Shown in pieces: positions 1 to 11,310 of a stretch of 64,000 nt of DNA (its first letter is position 1; every line of letters starts with the position of its first letter). The stretch comes from Salvia splendens (Eukaryota; Streptophyta; Magnoliopsida; Lamiales; Lamiaceae). Under the pieces are notes generated by a model, which did not search any database, was not told the origin of the DNA, and was given only the letters and a program-made list of their open reading frames with translations. The stretch is taken from contig NC_056035.1 of NCBI RefSeq assembly GCF_004379255.2, positions 20,109,902 through 20,173,901 of the forward strand, read 5' to 3'. Both the position numbers and the translations under genes were made by a program.

Positions 1-626
1 TAGCTTAGTTTAGTTCAGCTCTCTAGCTTAGTTTAGTTCAGTTCTCTAGCTTAGCTTAGATAGCTTAGTTAAAAGGGCGATCGAAGGGAGCGGTGCAGAA
101 TACTCATTTCTGTTAGCATTATCTTAAGTTTCCCACTTAGATTCTTCTCAGTTCTTGCCACTTTCTTAGCTTCCGAAGTGTTAGCTTAGTTTAAATTTCA
201 CGTTGTACTCAGTTTTTAGTTTAATCAAAATTATTTTCGTTTACATTCTCGCATTTACTTTTCTGCTGTTAACTGCAATTCACTTGACCCAGTAGTAAAA
301 GTTCCATTGATCAAGCTATCTAGTTAAATTCTGCCAAGAGTAAAGACAATAGTTAAAAACTCCCAAGTTAAAGCGTGGCAGCAGCCAACCCCCCTGTTCA
401 CTACTCACACACTCGACACACCAACTTCTCTATGAGATCGACCCCGAACTTGCCGTTTTACTGTTAAAGTTGTCCAAAATTGGGAGTTATAAATATTTTA
501 TTGCATGAGTCGGTTTGAGGATTGATTTGATTAAGTGGCAACGACAATTTATTAACTGATCCGACCGGTTCGGTTATCTTCCATATAACTTGATTCAATT
601 CCAATCCGTCGATCTCGAGCTCACCA
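1..626 (+). repeat. 5' LTR (3' half only)
   Basis: Direct repeat of the end of the 3' LTR, ending in the same GAGCTCACCA. The first 70 bases are a short tandem array of a TAGCTTAGTTTAGTTCAGCTC-like unit, also present with one more unit at 7796-7880. The start of this LTR lies before base 1. Confidence 0.9.
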
Positions 627-629
627 AAA

Positions 630-647
630 TGGCGCCGTTGCTGGGGA
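630..647 (+). other. Primer binding site, tRNA-Asp type
   Basis: TGGCGCCGTTGCTGGGGA lies three bases after the LTR end and is complementary, with one mismatch, to the 3' end of plant tRNA-Asp as I recall it. This primer type is usual for Athila-like elements. Confidence 0.75.
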
Positions 648-684
648 AGCATGGTGTTACTTTATGTTTGTGCGTAGTGCGTAG

Positions 685-2536
685 GTGTATATAGTCTTAT
701 TTCTTTGTTTTCACGTTTTTTTTTTCACTGTTGATGAGAATGCACCAACGCGGTGGACACTGGAATCACCCCTTTCTATACAGAGAGACTACGCTCATTG
801 GAGAATCCAGGAAGCCGGCGTTGTCACCACTCGTTACAGAGCAGCATTAGAAGCCGCAGTAGCCGCTGAACAGAACGCACCACCACCACCATCAGAACGA
901 ACAGAAGCAGCGATGGCCCTTGTCGCTGACGACTCCGGTATCGGATCTCTGCACGCTCATGATGAAAAGGAGCCCACACATGCCATTGCCGCTACTCCTG
1001 GGATGCGGACCATCGCGATTAAATCGGGTGTGCTAGCAGTTTTGTCCCACTTCTACGGTCTTTCGAAGGAATGACCGTACGCTTTTCTGGAGGAATTCTG
1101 CCGATACTGTGATATTCGGCCCGTGCCGGCTGGATCCACATCTGAAGATTATAGGCTCTAAGCTATTCCCTTTGTTTTGCAGGGCGATGCGGGTGTCTGA
1201 CTGTCAAGGCTGCCAGAAGGATCCATCAGAACCTGGGCTGAATTCCGCATGATATTCCTCGACCGCTTCTTTCTAGTATCAAGGACGAGTGCCCTCAAAT
1301 GGGAGATTACCGAAGCCAGACAGGAGTACGATGAGCCCCTCGGTCAATACTGGGACAGATTCTAACCACAAGCTGGGGGAGCGGGAGATCTACTCGATAT
1401 TCTATAGCGGACTTACGATGGACAGCAAAAAATACCTTAACCTCGCAGCTCAAGGGGATTTCTCGAGAACCTCGTTTAGCCAAGCTAAAAATATACTGGA
1501 GAGGCTGATAGAGGCTAAGTGGTCGTATGAGACATCTCGAGGCCAGTACAAAAGAGGGCCAGTGCACGTGGCGGAGGCACGTAACGATGAAAAATTGGAG
1601 GCTTGATTTGAGCAGATGGCGAAGAAGCTGTTGGAGGCAGTAGAAAAGGCCAGACCACATCCACCGCCTGCAGTGAAGGAGACACAGTATGTGCCGCAGC
1701 CGCCACCGCCAAAAGAGCATCACTACTATTACTGCGAGTTTCCCCCTGAGGTAGAGCAAGTAAACGTCGTAGGCCATTGGAACACAAATGGCAACTGGAT
1801 CCAGGGGAAGCAGAGAGATGCTCCATGGAGGGACCACCCCAACTTCAGATGGACTGATCAGAATCAAAGCCAACCACAGCTAACCGCGACACAACAGGTA
1901 CAACCCTCTGACGGGCAGTCCAACTGGCCAACTCGAATCCTGGATAGACCAAACACTGGAGGGAATAGAATGCAGGGAGGTCAGGCAGGTTGGTCAAGTG
2001 GACCTCAAGGGAACTGGTCAAGTTGAGGACATCGTAGCTGGTCAAGCCGACAACAGGAAGGAGAATGGGGGTACCAACACCAAGCCCCTCAGTATAGCAA
2101 CCAAGGAAGGCAACCAAGTAATCAAATGGTGAGTTATGTTCCGCAGTACCACAGAGGAAACCAGCAAAATCAAGGGAACCCACAGTATTTCCAAGGAAAC
2201 CAACAAAATCATCTTTCCCAAGACCAACCAGAACAGTATGGATCTTCCGGCTACTACCAGCAAGGCCATGGAGGAGGCCGATTTAATCAGAGGTATAACA
2301 GGCAGCAAAATGAGGGCCCAGGAGATGCGATGATCCCGCATCAACCACAAGATGTAATGCGAGAAATACAAGAGACTCAGAAAGAACAGAGGGTTGCACT
2401 CGAGATGCTTACAAAGCAGTTATCTCAGGTAGCCATGTCTTTGGGCGAACTGAGAGGGAATGAAGGGAAGCTTCCAGCCACAGTGCAGCAACCTACAGGA
2501 CGAGAGCTTGTCAATACAGTCTCTCTGAAATCGTAA
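685..2536 (+). pseudogene. Broken gag of the Athila-like element
   Basis: Read across frames, the region carries the gag signature of Athila-like elements. Near 1035-1110 there is VLSHFYGLSKE, a stop, then PYAFLEEFC. Near 1225-1290 there is RTWAEFRMIFLDRFF followed by SRTSALKWEITEARQEYDEP. Near 1390 there is YSIFYSGLTMDSKKYL, and near 1825 WRDHPNFRW. A Gln/Asn/Gly-rich tail follows to 2536. At least three in-frame stops or shifts break it: the stop at 1072-1074, more near 1170-1200, and a frame change near 1360-1390. The long open stretches begin at non-ATG codons, so there is no single usable reading frame. Only a poor remnant of a zinc knuckle is seen (one Cys near 1735). Confidence 0.8.
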
Positions 2537-2699
2537 ACAGTTTGTCAAAGTTCATCTGTGAGTTTTCCAGCACCTAAACTCGATCATAACGGAAGCTTTG
2601 AGCCCGTCACCTTCAATCAAGTCAAAAAAAAAGAAGAGACGAGTGAACAGGTTACTGAGAAGGGGAGGATGGTCGAAGAGACCAGTGTAATCCAACCTA

Positions 2700-3932
2700 G
2701 TGATCTCCCACCAAAGAAGACTGATCCAAGGGGTATTTACACTCCCAATTTCCATCAGGAGCGTTCTAACGGAGCAAGCAATGTGCGACCTAGGGGCGTT
2801 CATCAATGTTATGCCATATTCTATGTATAAAAAGCTGGGGGAAGCAGAACTAGTCGAAACTGATATGGTGATACAGCTGGCAAATGTGTCTTCCATTTAC
2901 CCCGAGAGAATTCTGGAGAATGAAATCGTCAGGGTGAACAAATTTACGTACCTCGCCGACTTCTTTGTTATAAAGATGACGGAGCCAGAAGCAGAAGAGT
3001 CCATTGGAATCCTCTTGGTAAGACCTTTCTTATCCACCGCCAGCACAATCATTGATGTCCGCCATGGGACAATAAATCTGGAATTTAATGGAGAGCGATT
3101 TACAGTCGACATTAATGAAGCTGCAAGGAAGCCACAGGACAGCGAAAACATTCAATCGGTAGATGATGTCAGACCTCTGGAGCAAAAGTATCTGGAAAAG
3201 GAACTATTCGTTAAACCACCCTCTGACCTCACTAATGATGAGAAGCTTAAAAGGGAAGCAGCTGACTGGTTCAAGGCAACAATGACTAGGGAAATGGATG
3301 ATGAAGCCACTGAAAAGGCAATTATGGAATTCTGCCAGCCATCACAACCAGCCAAGTCAAGAGAGATCACTCAACCGGATCGGAATAAAAAACCACCTGA
3401 CCAAGCTGCCCTACTGAGAAGGGTGCGAGAGGAGAATCCCACGCCAACAAAGCAACTACCTGAATCGCCAAGTACCCTCAAGGACATGCCTGACCAGGCG
3501 TATCACAATCCAGTTGAACCAAGTTTGCATGGACAGGAGAGACAATCAGGAAAAAAACTGAGGCTGGGTGAAGAAGGCGTCAAGTGGAAAACAGCAAACC
3601 CGATGGAAATAAATCCAAATCTATGCATGCACCCAGCCACAAAAAAAAGAGTGACCAACTTCTCCTCGAGAAAGGAAGAACCCATCGGTGAACAGAAAGA
3701 GCTACCATTCCAAAGTCAAATCAAACTGATATCCAGGGAGCGGGATTCTGAATGGGCAGACCCCCATATCACCATGGCGACACACACACTAGAGGCAAAC
3801 ATGCACAAGGGAGATCCTTCCAATTTGTTCTCTTTTGTGATAAAAGGTAATAGGGTCGATCCCTATAGAGACAAGGCCGAAGCAGGTATAGTGGAAGAAA
3901 TTCCACTGACCCTGCCCAATCTTATCCAGTAA
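2700..3932 (+). pseudogene. Retropepsin-containing ORF, remnant of pol without RT or integrase
   Basis: The reading frame is open over 410 codons but has no ATG at its start (it begins at a GTG), and the preceding gag lies in another frame. The aspartic protease of Athila elements is clear: FTLPISI, then MCDLGAFINVMPYSMYKKLG with the catalytic D-L-G, then ILLVRPFLSTASTIIDV, where the usual LGRPF is changed to LVRPF. The rest is charged and low in pattern. The end, NLFSFVIKGNRVDPYRD, resembles the last part of Athila pol after the integrase (for example VNGQRLKPY). This suggests that RT, RNase H and integrase were lost between protease and tail; that step is inference. It may still be translated in part, but it could not move the element without help. 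Confidence 0.7.
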
Positions 3933-4552
3933 ACAGGTATAGGGAGCTACTGCGTATTCTTGGGTAGTCTGCTTGATCAAGTAACATAAATCTGATCTTC
4001 GGTCTGATCAAGTGACATCCTAAGGACACCAGTCACTCCCTAGATAGCGTAGTGTAAATATTTTAGTTTTCATTTCAGATAATTAAAAAGACGGGATGAA
4101 AGCAAGAAACTGGTCAAGTTGGGTTATGTTTACATCTGAGTTTAATTGTCCGATTGACCAGTACAATGTGAGATAACCAATGGTCGCAGTGAGTGAATTG
4201 ATCAAGGACAGGTGGAGATAGGACACATGTAGTCATTTGAGTGGTATCAGGCTGCGCCAACTGTCGCCACGAAGAGACGTACTAGGGAGAGGGAGAAAGA
4301 GTATCAGAGAAGCTAAGCCAGCTGGCACTCTGAAAAGGCGCACTAGTACGTGAACAGTCGCAGAGATCTCGACAGTCAGAGATCCCAATAGTCGTAGCAT
4401 CAGTATAAAAGGACGCTTTATGATCCGTACCTTACTTTTGTCCAACTACCTACAGTACTCCTTTGTTTGCTCCCGCTTATTTGTCAAAACCTTTCTCAAA
4501 TCACCATTCACTCCACGGAAATCACCTACCAACTACCTCAAACGTTTTTCAA

Positions 4553-5632
4553 ATGGACTCTCCTTCAACCGGACAAGACGAGAGAACGCTAAGGAGAACG
4601 GCCCGCCGTAGTATTCCGGTATACACATCGGTGGAAGGTAGCGAATCAGATGAGGTGCAGTACTTGCGCTATCATTCTGAGCGCAGACGAAAGGGAAAGC
4701 AGGTGGCCAAAACTCCTACAAAAAAACCAAGGACAGCCTCTCCTACTGCGGAGATCAGAAAACCTATTAGGGTGTCGTTCACCGAAGGAGAAGAAATAGC
4801 TGGAGAAGACGGTGGAGAAGAAGCAGAGGTTGACAGGTCAGGAGAACCTACCTACGAGAGGACGGAGGTGTTGGTCACGGAAAAACTCTTGAAAGAAATG
4901 GCTCGTTTTCCCGACTCGCAGAAGACAAAGATTTATGCGGAACGCGGGGCAAAAGGGAAACAGACTAAGTCAGGAAAGCGCTACCGCCCGGAATCTCTTC
5001 AGGAGATAGAATCAGAGGACGATTTCCTGTCCTACATAAGCACAATCGGGTTCAACTGGTTGCTCAATCACAGCACAACAAAGGTCCTGGTTGCCCTGGT
5101 GAAAGAGTTCTTCACTTCTTTCACGTTCGAACAAACGATAGACGTATCTGTTGAGTCTATCTCTTTCCGGTTATTCAACGAAGAGGTATCAATGAGCATT
5201 CGAGAATGGTCTATGAGGATGGGGCTAATCACAATGGATGAGGATATCCACGGCCTTTGGGACAAAACACAGATTGGGCCTCCCGGGGACATGCCGAGAT
5301 TCACCCCGCAAGCGGCTTGGGACTTGCTTACTGAGGGGCATGGTGGACGTTTCAAACCCAGCGTCTCAAAGGGAGTCCACATTGCCGACCGACTCCTTCG
5401 CTTTGCCCAAACCTTCATTGCCTACAACTTACTGGGGCAGGTAACTGCCACTCTCACCACAGCTGAACTCTATTTCGGCTGGGGCATGTTCAAGGGGGTG
5501 AAGGTCCACTTGGGGTACTGGCTGGCCCAAGCCTGCCATTCGCTGACTACCCATACATTCCGCCATCTCTATCTCTGCCATCTCTATCTCTGCCATCTCC
5601 CCTACCGAAACTGCACAGACGACCATGTCTGA
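4553..5632 (+). CDS. Late ORF of the Athila-like element (retrotransposon ORF of unknown role)
   Basis: This ORF is intact from the first ATG at 4553 (MDSPSTGQDERTLRRTARRS) to a TGA, 359 aa. The N-terminal third is highly charged, Lys/Arg/Glu-rich and disordered in look. From about residue 150 it has a more folded, hydrophobic part with FLSYISTIGFNWLLNH and MSIREWSMRMGLIT, and the C-terminus has a short His/Leu/Cys-rich repeat (HLYLCHLYLCHLPY). The middle part resembles the ORF annotated in many plant genomes as a putative plant transposon or Arabidopsis retrotransposon ORF-1 protein, found in the env-like position of Athila-type elements. I see no signal peptide and no clear membrane span, so calling it envelope-like would be unjustified. 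It is the only long uninterrupted ORF in the element. Confidence 0.65.
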   Translation: MDSPSTGQDERTLRRTARRSIPVYTSVEGSESDEVQYLRYHSERRRKGKQVAKTPTKKPRTASPTAEIRKPIRVSFTEGEEIAGEDGGEEAEVDRSGEPTYERTEVLVTEKLLKEMARFPDSQKTKIYAERGAKGKQTKSGKRYRPESLQEIESEDDFLSYISTIGFNWLLNHSTTKVLVALVKEFFTSFTFEQTIDVSVESISFRLFNEEVSMSIREWSMRMGLITMDEDIHGLWDKTQIGPPGDMPRFTPQAAWDLLTEGHGGRFKPSVSKGVHIADRLLRFAQTFIAYNLLGQVTATLTTAELYFGWGMFKGVKVHLGYWLAQACHSLTTHTFRHLYLCHLYLCHLPYRNCTDDHV

Positions 5633-7279
5633 TGATCCCCCACTCCCACTTTCTAAGCGCCCGAAGGCGTTACCAAGGAAGTCAAGTCCCTGAGGGACCG
5701 AAAAAATAGTTGAAGTACCCCTCCCCCCCGATCTCTACTCATTTCAGTTGAAACAATTTCATTTTATTTTTGGTATGTATAACTGATATTCTGCTCCACC
5801 TCACACTTAGACCTGTGATGGGTCTAAGTGTGAGAAGTTATGCATGTTCCTTATTTGTTGCCATTGCATGTGCCTAACCCTTCTTTCCACTGCATCCAGT
5901 CCCTCGAGGACGAGTTCATATGCAGTGGGGAGGGGGGACGGGTTAGTTATAGAAGAATCATACATGTTAATGTTTTTTGAGAAAAATACAAAATTTTAGA
6001 TAAAATAGGCAGTATGCATGAAATTGGATAAGTGGAAGACCTGATTACCTTTTGGAAGAGTTAGAAAAAGGATTCAGTATGCTCGCATGTAAAAACTTGA
6101 TTGCAAAAACTTGATCAGTTTGAACGACGCAAGTATGATGGAAACGCTCAATTTCTAAAACCAACTATGAAGCCTCTCTATATGTGAGTTATAAGCCAAA
6201 AGTAGAACACTTTCTACTATTTTTACAAAAGAAAAAATTTACGAGGGGCTGACTTTTAATATTGAGATGAAAATTGCACAAGAAGTAAGGGCTAAAGGCA
6301 CTAGGACTTAGTCTTTTGAGCCATTTTCTTCCTTCGATTCCACAACCCCGCCTCATTAATCAAGGCACCCCTTAGTTAACCACTTTGAGCCCAAACACCC
6401 TTACCCATTCTTTGAAGCCTTAAGACCAAATACAAGTTTCATATCACATGAGAAAAGAGGGTCGAAGAGATTAAGTTTGTCAAGGGAAACAAAAGGGGAT
6501 AACAATATATTGATCGAAATAAAGGGTAGCCGGGTTGATCAAGTTAGACAATCGGGTTGATCATATAAAAAATGATGAAAAGGTTTGAGAAAAAGAAAAG
6601 GCAGGAAATAGTTGTAACCTGACCCAAAAAAATCAAAAGTAAACAAATAAGCCGAAAGTTATAAGGCTAAAGGTCGAAATTTGATCGAGAAGGAGAATCA
6701 AGAAGAGAAAGAAATAAATATCTCAATTCTGATCCAGCGAGTTTAGTCAAATCTTTAGCTTTTCGACTCATGTGATTTTTCTTTAAAATTTTATATTTGA
6801 ACTTAGAACCCCTAGGACCCTACCCTAATACGTTACTACCCTTGAGCCCCGTTATAACCCAAAACAAAGACCTTAAGGAACTATCTTGTGCAGTCCGATT
6901 CAAGGTATTAAATTTATGGCAACACCAAGTGAACAGTCCTAACATCTCTGTGAGAAATGAGTGACTGAGTGAATCCAACAGTGGTTTTTAAATTGAGCAA
7001 TCTTGACAAGCTGACACCTTGATCAAGAAAAGGCGAAAGAGAAGGAACACAAGCTACTGACAAATGGATTGACCTCGACCTCGGGTATAATTGTTGGAAA
7101 ATTATTCGGTCTAATGTATATATATGTGAATACGTGTTTTTATCTTGAGGTCTTGTTTTTTCTTTTCGTTTTTTTTCTTTTACTTGTGAAATAAGTAAAC
7201 CATGCCTGAAATTTGCCTTATCTTTTTCTTTTCTTTTTCTTTATACTAGGGGACAAGTATGTTTTAAGTGTGAGCAGTT
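5633..7279 (+). other. Noncoding 3' region of the Athila-like element with degenerate polypurine tract
   Basis: No ORF of note. A GC-rich block near 5900-5945 includes GCAGTGGGGAGGGGGGACGG. Immediately before the 3' LTR is AAGTGTGAGCAGTT (7266-7279), which looks like a decayed form of the AAGTGTGGGGGAGTT tract seen before many Athila LTRs. TGATCAAG words are scattered through the region. Confidence 0.6.
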
Positions 7280-8439
7280 TGATAAGGCTCATTTCATGCA
7301 TCGGTTTAAGGGTAAAATGTATACTACTTGATCGGTTTATCGTGCAAAACAAGTGTTAAAATGTGCAGAAATGCTACTTGACCAAGGCAGCAAGGCCGAA
7401 CTGATCAAGCAAGTACAAAAGGCGAAAAAGGGCCAAGAATCGGGGGAGTTGATCAAGGGGGGGCGATCAAGCAGTTAGGTGGGGACCGATGGCTTCTAGA
7501 AGAAGAACACGTGAGGAAATGAGCTGGATATGGCGCACCATTCTGTTATCAAGGACGACGTTCTAGAAGGGAACACGTGCCGGAATATGAGAACGCAAGG
7601 ATGAAGCTGTTATACGAATTTGTTACCAAAAGCATCGTCATTCTAGAAGAACAGCACGTAGCAATCAATGAGTCGCTCACTCTCAGAATGAGCGAATATT
7701 CCCTGACAAGATCGTTATCCAGTTGGGGGTCGAATCGAGCTTATAAATAGATGATGTGCCACCACAAGAAGGATCGGACACTTTACTTTCCGTCTAGCTT
7801 AGCTTAGCTTAGTTCAGCTCTCTGGCTTAGTTTAGTTCAGCTCTCTAGCTTAGTTTAGTTCAGTTCTCTAGCTTAGCTTAGTTAAAAGGGCGATCGAAGG
7901 GAGCGGTGCAGAATACTCATTTCTGTTAGCGTTATCTTAAGTTTCCCGCTGAGATTCTTCTCAGTTCTTACCGCTTTCTTAGCTTCCGAAGTGTTAGCTT
8001 AGTTTAAATTTCACGCTGTACTCAGTTTTTAGTTTAATCAAAGTTATTTTCGTTTAAATTCTCGCATTTACTTTTCTGTTGTTAACTGCAATTCACTTGA
8101 CCCAGTAGTTAAAGTTCCATTGATCAAGCTAGCTAGTTAAATTCTGCCTAGAGTAAAGACAATAGTTAAAAACTCCCAAGTTAAAGCGTGGCAGCAGCCA
8201 ACCCCCCTGTTCACTACTCACACACTCGACACACCAACTTCTCTGTGGGATCGACCCCGAACTTGCCGCTTTACTGTTAAAGTTGTGCAAAATTGGGAGT
8301 TATAAATATTTTCTTGCGTAAGTCGGTTTGAGGATTGATTTGATTAAGTGGCAACGGCAATTTGCTAACTGATCTGACCGGTTCGGTTATCTTCCATATA
8401 ACTTGATCCAATTCCAATCCGTCGATCTCGAGCTCACCA
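7280..8439 (+). repeat. 3' LTR of the Athila-like element
   Basis: Placed from TGATAAGG at 7280, after the polypurine-like tract, to GAGCTCACCA at 8439, about 1160 bp. The right end is fixed by comparison with the 5' LTR; the left end rests on the tract and the TG start only. The last 626 bp match the start of the window with scattered substitutions. Confidence 0.75.
7741..7750 (+). promoter_or_regulatory. LTR TATA box
   Basis: TTATAAATAG inside the 3' LTR, a good match to plant TATA boxes. The tandem TAGCTTAG array begins about 55 bp downstream, in or near the expected transcript start region. Confidence 0.55.
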
Positions 8440-9120
8440 GTGGAAAATATTGAACATTGGACCACATTTGTGATTGCCCCGTTGGTTTACTGGCACTGGG
8501 CTGAATTTATTCAGGCCCACGACGAATTAAGCGATGGCCCAAAGTGTTGGTGAGTCCCGTTTCCCATTCACTTACCTGATACCTCACGATGGTCGCCACA
8601 TGTGCACTCCACGCGAAATCTGCCTGATGACCATTGAATGGAGGGTTGTGTTAGTTGAGTGAGATAAGTCACTCTGCCTCCTCTCTCTCACTCTCATTCT
8701 GTTCATTCTCTCTCTCTCTCTTGGAGATGATACGCTCTCCCTTCTCTCTACACTCTCTCTCACTCCAAGGTGATTTCACCGGTTCCTTCCTCCGATCATC
8801 GTTCTACACCGATTAATCTATGTTTTGTGAGATATAGTCGGTTTTCTCTCGAGTTAGGTTACTGCTTCGGTTTCCTTAGTGTGAAGGTATTACACTTTAT
8901 GTGGCTTTGGAAATTCCACCGGCTAAGGACCTAAACTATAGCTAGGACCCTGGAGTTGTATCTTGTACTTAGTTATCTTGTAGTCTTGTTCATCTTTTGT
9001 ATCTGGCTTTTTACATCTGAGACTAGCCATCTTAGTAAGCGGTGTAATACAAAAGAGATCCCGGTAATAAGTGAACTATGTTGGTCTGATTTCTACAACT
9101 TGTTATAAAACGTGCGGAGT
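8440..9120. other. Unassigned block, possibly a copia-type LTR remnant
   Basis: No gene. It holds a CT-rich low-complexity run (about 8680-8765). A later stretch with TTGTATCTGGC and TGTAATACAAAAGAG resembles the R/U5 part of some copia LTRs. I found no second copy, no primer site and no target duplication, so this is only a guess. Confidence 0.25.
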
Positions 9121-10308
9121 TAAAAGAATTTTTTAAATAATAGACAGATGGAGTATTTTATATACAATCCGTATCAATATATCTTTACTCATTTATGAAA
9201 TAATAATATAGTACAAATTTAAAACTTGATTACACTAATGGTAACAACTAAATTTTGAATCTATTCGAACTTGACCAGGTAAAACCTAATTAGGGTAACT
9301 TTAATCACAGATCTTCCAAATAAAGATGCAGACAATAATGAAGGTCGCCTTATTACTGCTATTTTTAAATGGTAAAGCCAATAATGTATAAACACGTAAA
9401 AAATCCACCAACTTAAAGTCTTAAACCAATAATTCATCTTAGGAATACTTGAAATAAAGCTTCATTTTATGCTGGACAGGACAAAATGGTCCCATTGCTT
9501 TAGCAAGATTGCTAAGTGCTTTTAAAAAAATCAGTCCTTTTAAAGTAAAATAGCTGGATTTTTTTAAAGAAATCTGTGCTTTTAATCTCCAAATTAATTA
9601 AATGGGTTCCTACATGTTTCGAATATAAACATGATTTTCCATCACTTTATTTGTACTAATACTAGTATGAAGGAAAAAAGAAACAAATAGCTAAAATATT
9701 AAGCATAAAATATTGAATATTGAGAATAAGAATTAGGTTGAAATCAGTTCTGTGCATTATGTTACATTTTAACTTTAATTACAGATGCTTAATTACAGAT
9801 CTCCCCCTCTAGAAATAGATTGGTTCTCTACACTATTTTGAAATAATAACGGATTTAGTACATCATTGAAATAATATCATATTGAAACAGTTAAAATGTG
9901 AAAAGACGAAATTGCCCAAATACTCAAAAGAGCATTTTCGGATCAAAAATAGGCAAAATGACCAATTTCAAAATAAACCCTTAGTCCAGAGATGTCTGGC
10001 AATATTTTTAAAGTCCAGGAACTATGGACGAGATAAACCAATAGTCTAGAGACCATTTATGTAGTTCAATCTTTATAAAAAGTCAATATCTTTTGAATAT
10101 TAAACAATGAACATAATTTCGGGTGTTCGAAAAATCCCATTGAAATATTCTTTTGAAAAATATATTGCTTTGATTTATCAACACCAATATGTTGCATAGA
10201 AAAGCCCACCTCGTATGCCTAACTTGTATGCTTTCCGAAAATCTTCGATAATAATTCTTCGCCCTCAACGTTAATTTCTTCACAATTTCCCTTTTTGAAA
10301 ATAAATTT
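9121..10308. other. AT-rich intergenic DNA, nothing recognised
   Basis: About 1.2 kb of AT-rich sequence without a credible ORF, inverted repeat or family motif. Confidence 0.5.
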
Positions 10309-10310
10309 TA

Positions 10311-10501
10311 CTTCCTTCGTTTCACAATAAGAGTTACATTTTGTCATTTCAGTTCGTCCCACAAACAAACAAAGAGTCATGTTTCACTTTTACCATGAAA
10401 AAATGTATCATATTCCACTAACTTTTCCAACCCACTATTATTTACGTTTCTTAAAACTTGTGCTCACTCCTAATGTGACTCCTATTGTGGGATGGACGGA
10501 G
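10311..10501. mobile_element. Stowaway-type MITE
   Basis: Starts CTTCCTTCGTTTCACAATAAG and ends CCTATTGTGGGATGGACGGAG, imperfect inverted ends, with TA on both sides (10309-10310, 10502-10503). The body has the CCACTAACTTTTCC words shared by this MITE group. Confidence 0.75.
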
Positions 10502-10602
10502 TAAGTTATTACGCACTTATCTCATTGGGGATATGCAGTACTCCCTCCGTCCGCCATTAGGAGTCCCGGTCACTTTTGCGCACTCATTTTTAAAAAATGA
10601 TA

Positions 10603-10854
10603 CTACCTTCGTCCCTGAAAGTTTGTCCCATTTTTCTATTTTCGTCCGTCTCCCAAAGTTTGTCCCATTTCATTTTTTACCTTTTTTGTAGTGGACCTCA
10701 TATCCCACTAACTCATTCCTACCCATATTTTATTATAAAACTAATATATAAAAGTAGAACCCACATTCCACTAACTTTTTCAACTCACTTTCCATTACAT
10801 TTCATAAAACTCGTGCCGGGTCAAAGTGGGACAATATTTGGGGGACGGAGGTAG
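10603..10854. mobile_element. Nested Stowaway-type MITE, left arm
   Basis: CTACCTTCGTCCCTGAAAG ... TTTGGGGGACGGAGGTAG, flanked by TA (10601-10602 and 10855-10856). It is 252 bp and sits in the left arm of the outer MITE. Confidence 0.85.
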
Positions 10855-10970
10855 TAATAAATAGTTGAAGTGGAGAAATTATAAAGTAAGATAGAGAATA
10901 ATGTTGAGAAGAGTCTTCTTAACATTATTCTCTCTCTTACTTATCATTTCTCCACTTTAACTATTTATTA

Positions 10971-11243
10971 CTCCCTCCGTCCTGCTTTAGGAGTCCCGAT
11001 TGATCAATTTCGGGTGTCCCGCTTTAGGAGTCCCGGTTATGATAAACTAATAAAAAATGCCTACAAAGTAAGTAAAAAAGTGTTAAAAGTGGGTCCCAAC
11101 ATCCACTACAACATTTGTTTATTACACACTCAATTAAAAGTGAGTCTCAACATCCACTACAATATTTATTTATTACACACTCAAATACTTTCCTAACACA
11201 TATGTCCGACTCAACCGGGACTCCTAAAGCGAGACGGAGGGAG
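10971..11243. mobile_element. Nested Stowaway-type MITE, right arm
   Basis: CTCCCTCCGTCCTGCTTTAG ... CTAAAGCGAGACGGAGGGAG, flanked by TA (10969-10970 and 11244-11245). It is 273 bp. The left end shows a small internal duplication of GCTTTAGGAGTCCCG. Its ends differ from those of the left-arm MITE, so it belongs to another subfamily. Confidence 0.85.
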
Positions 11244-11310
11244 TATCATTTTTATAAAACAAGTGCGCAAAAGTGACCGGGACTCCTATTAATGGCAGGC
11301 GAAGAGAGTA

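Larger units (their letters stand above)
1..8439 (+). mobile_element. Athila-like Ty3/gypsy LTR retrotransposon, RT/integrase absent, 5' end outside window
   Basis: Bases 1-626 and about 7814-8439 are near-identical direct repeats, so the window opens inside the 5' LTR of an element whose 3' LTR ends at 8439. Between them lie a tRNA primer site, a broken gag, a protease-containing ORF and a separate late ORF, the order known for Athila-type elements. I find no reverse transcriptase (no YxDD/FxDD block), RNase H or integrase anywhere between protease and late ORF, so this copy is non-autonomous. The target duplication cannot be tested because the left flank is missing. Confidence 0.85.
10541..11308. 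mobile_element. Stowaway-type MITE carrying two nested MITEs
   Basis: The outer ends are CTCCCTCCGTCCGCCATTAG and the inverse of it (AATGGCAGGCGAAGAGAG), with TA at 10539-10540 and 11309-11310. The inner arms are long inverted repeats: GGTCACTTTTGCGCACTCAT pairs with GTGCGCAAAAGTGACC, and the centre (10855-10970) is a palindrome around GAGAATAATGTTGAGAAGAG. Two other MITEs interrupt it, one in each arm. Confidence 0.85.

Noticed and set aside
4463..4552. N-terminal extension of the late Athila ORF
   Set aside because: It would begin at TTG. The first ATG in frame is at 4553.
4553..5632. Calling the late Athila ORF a viral-type envelope protein
   Set aside because: No signal peptide, membrane span or envelope motif is visible, so only its position supports that name.
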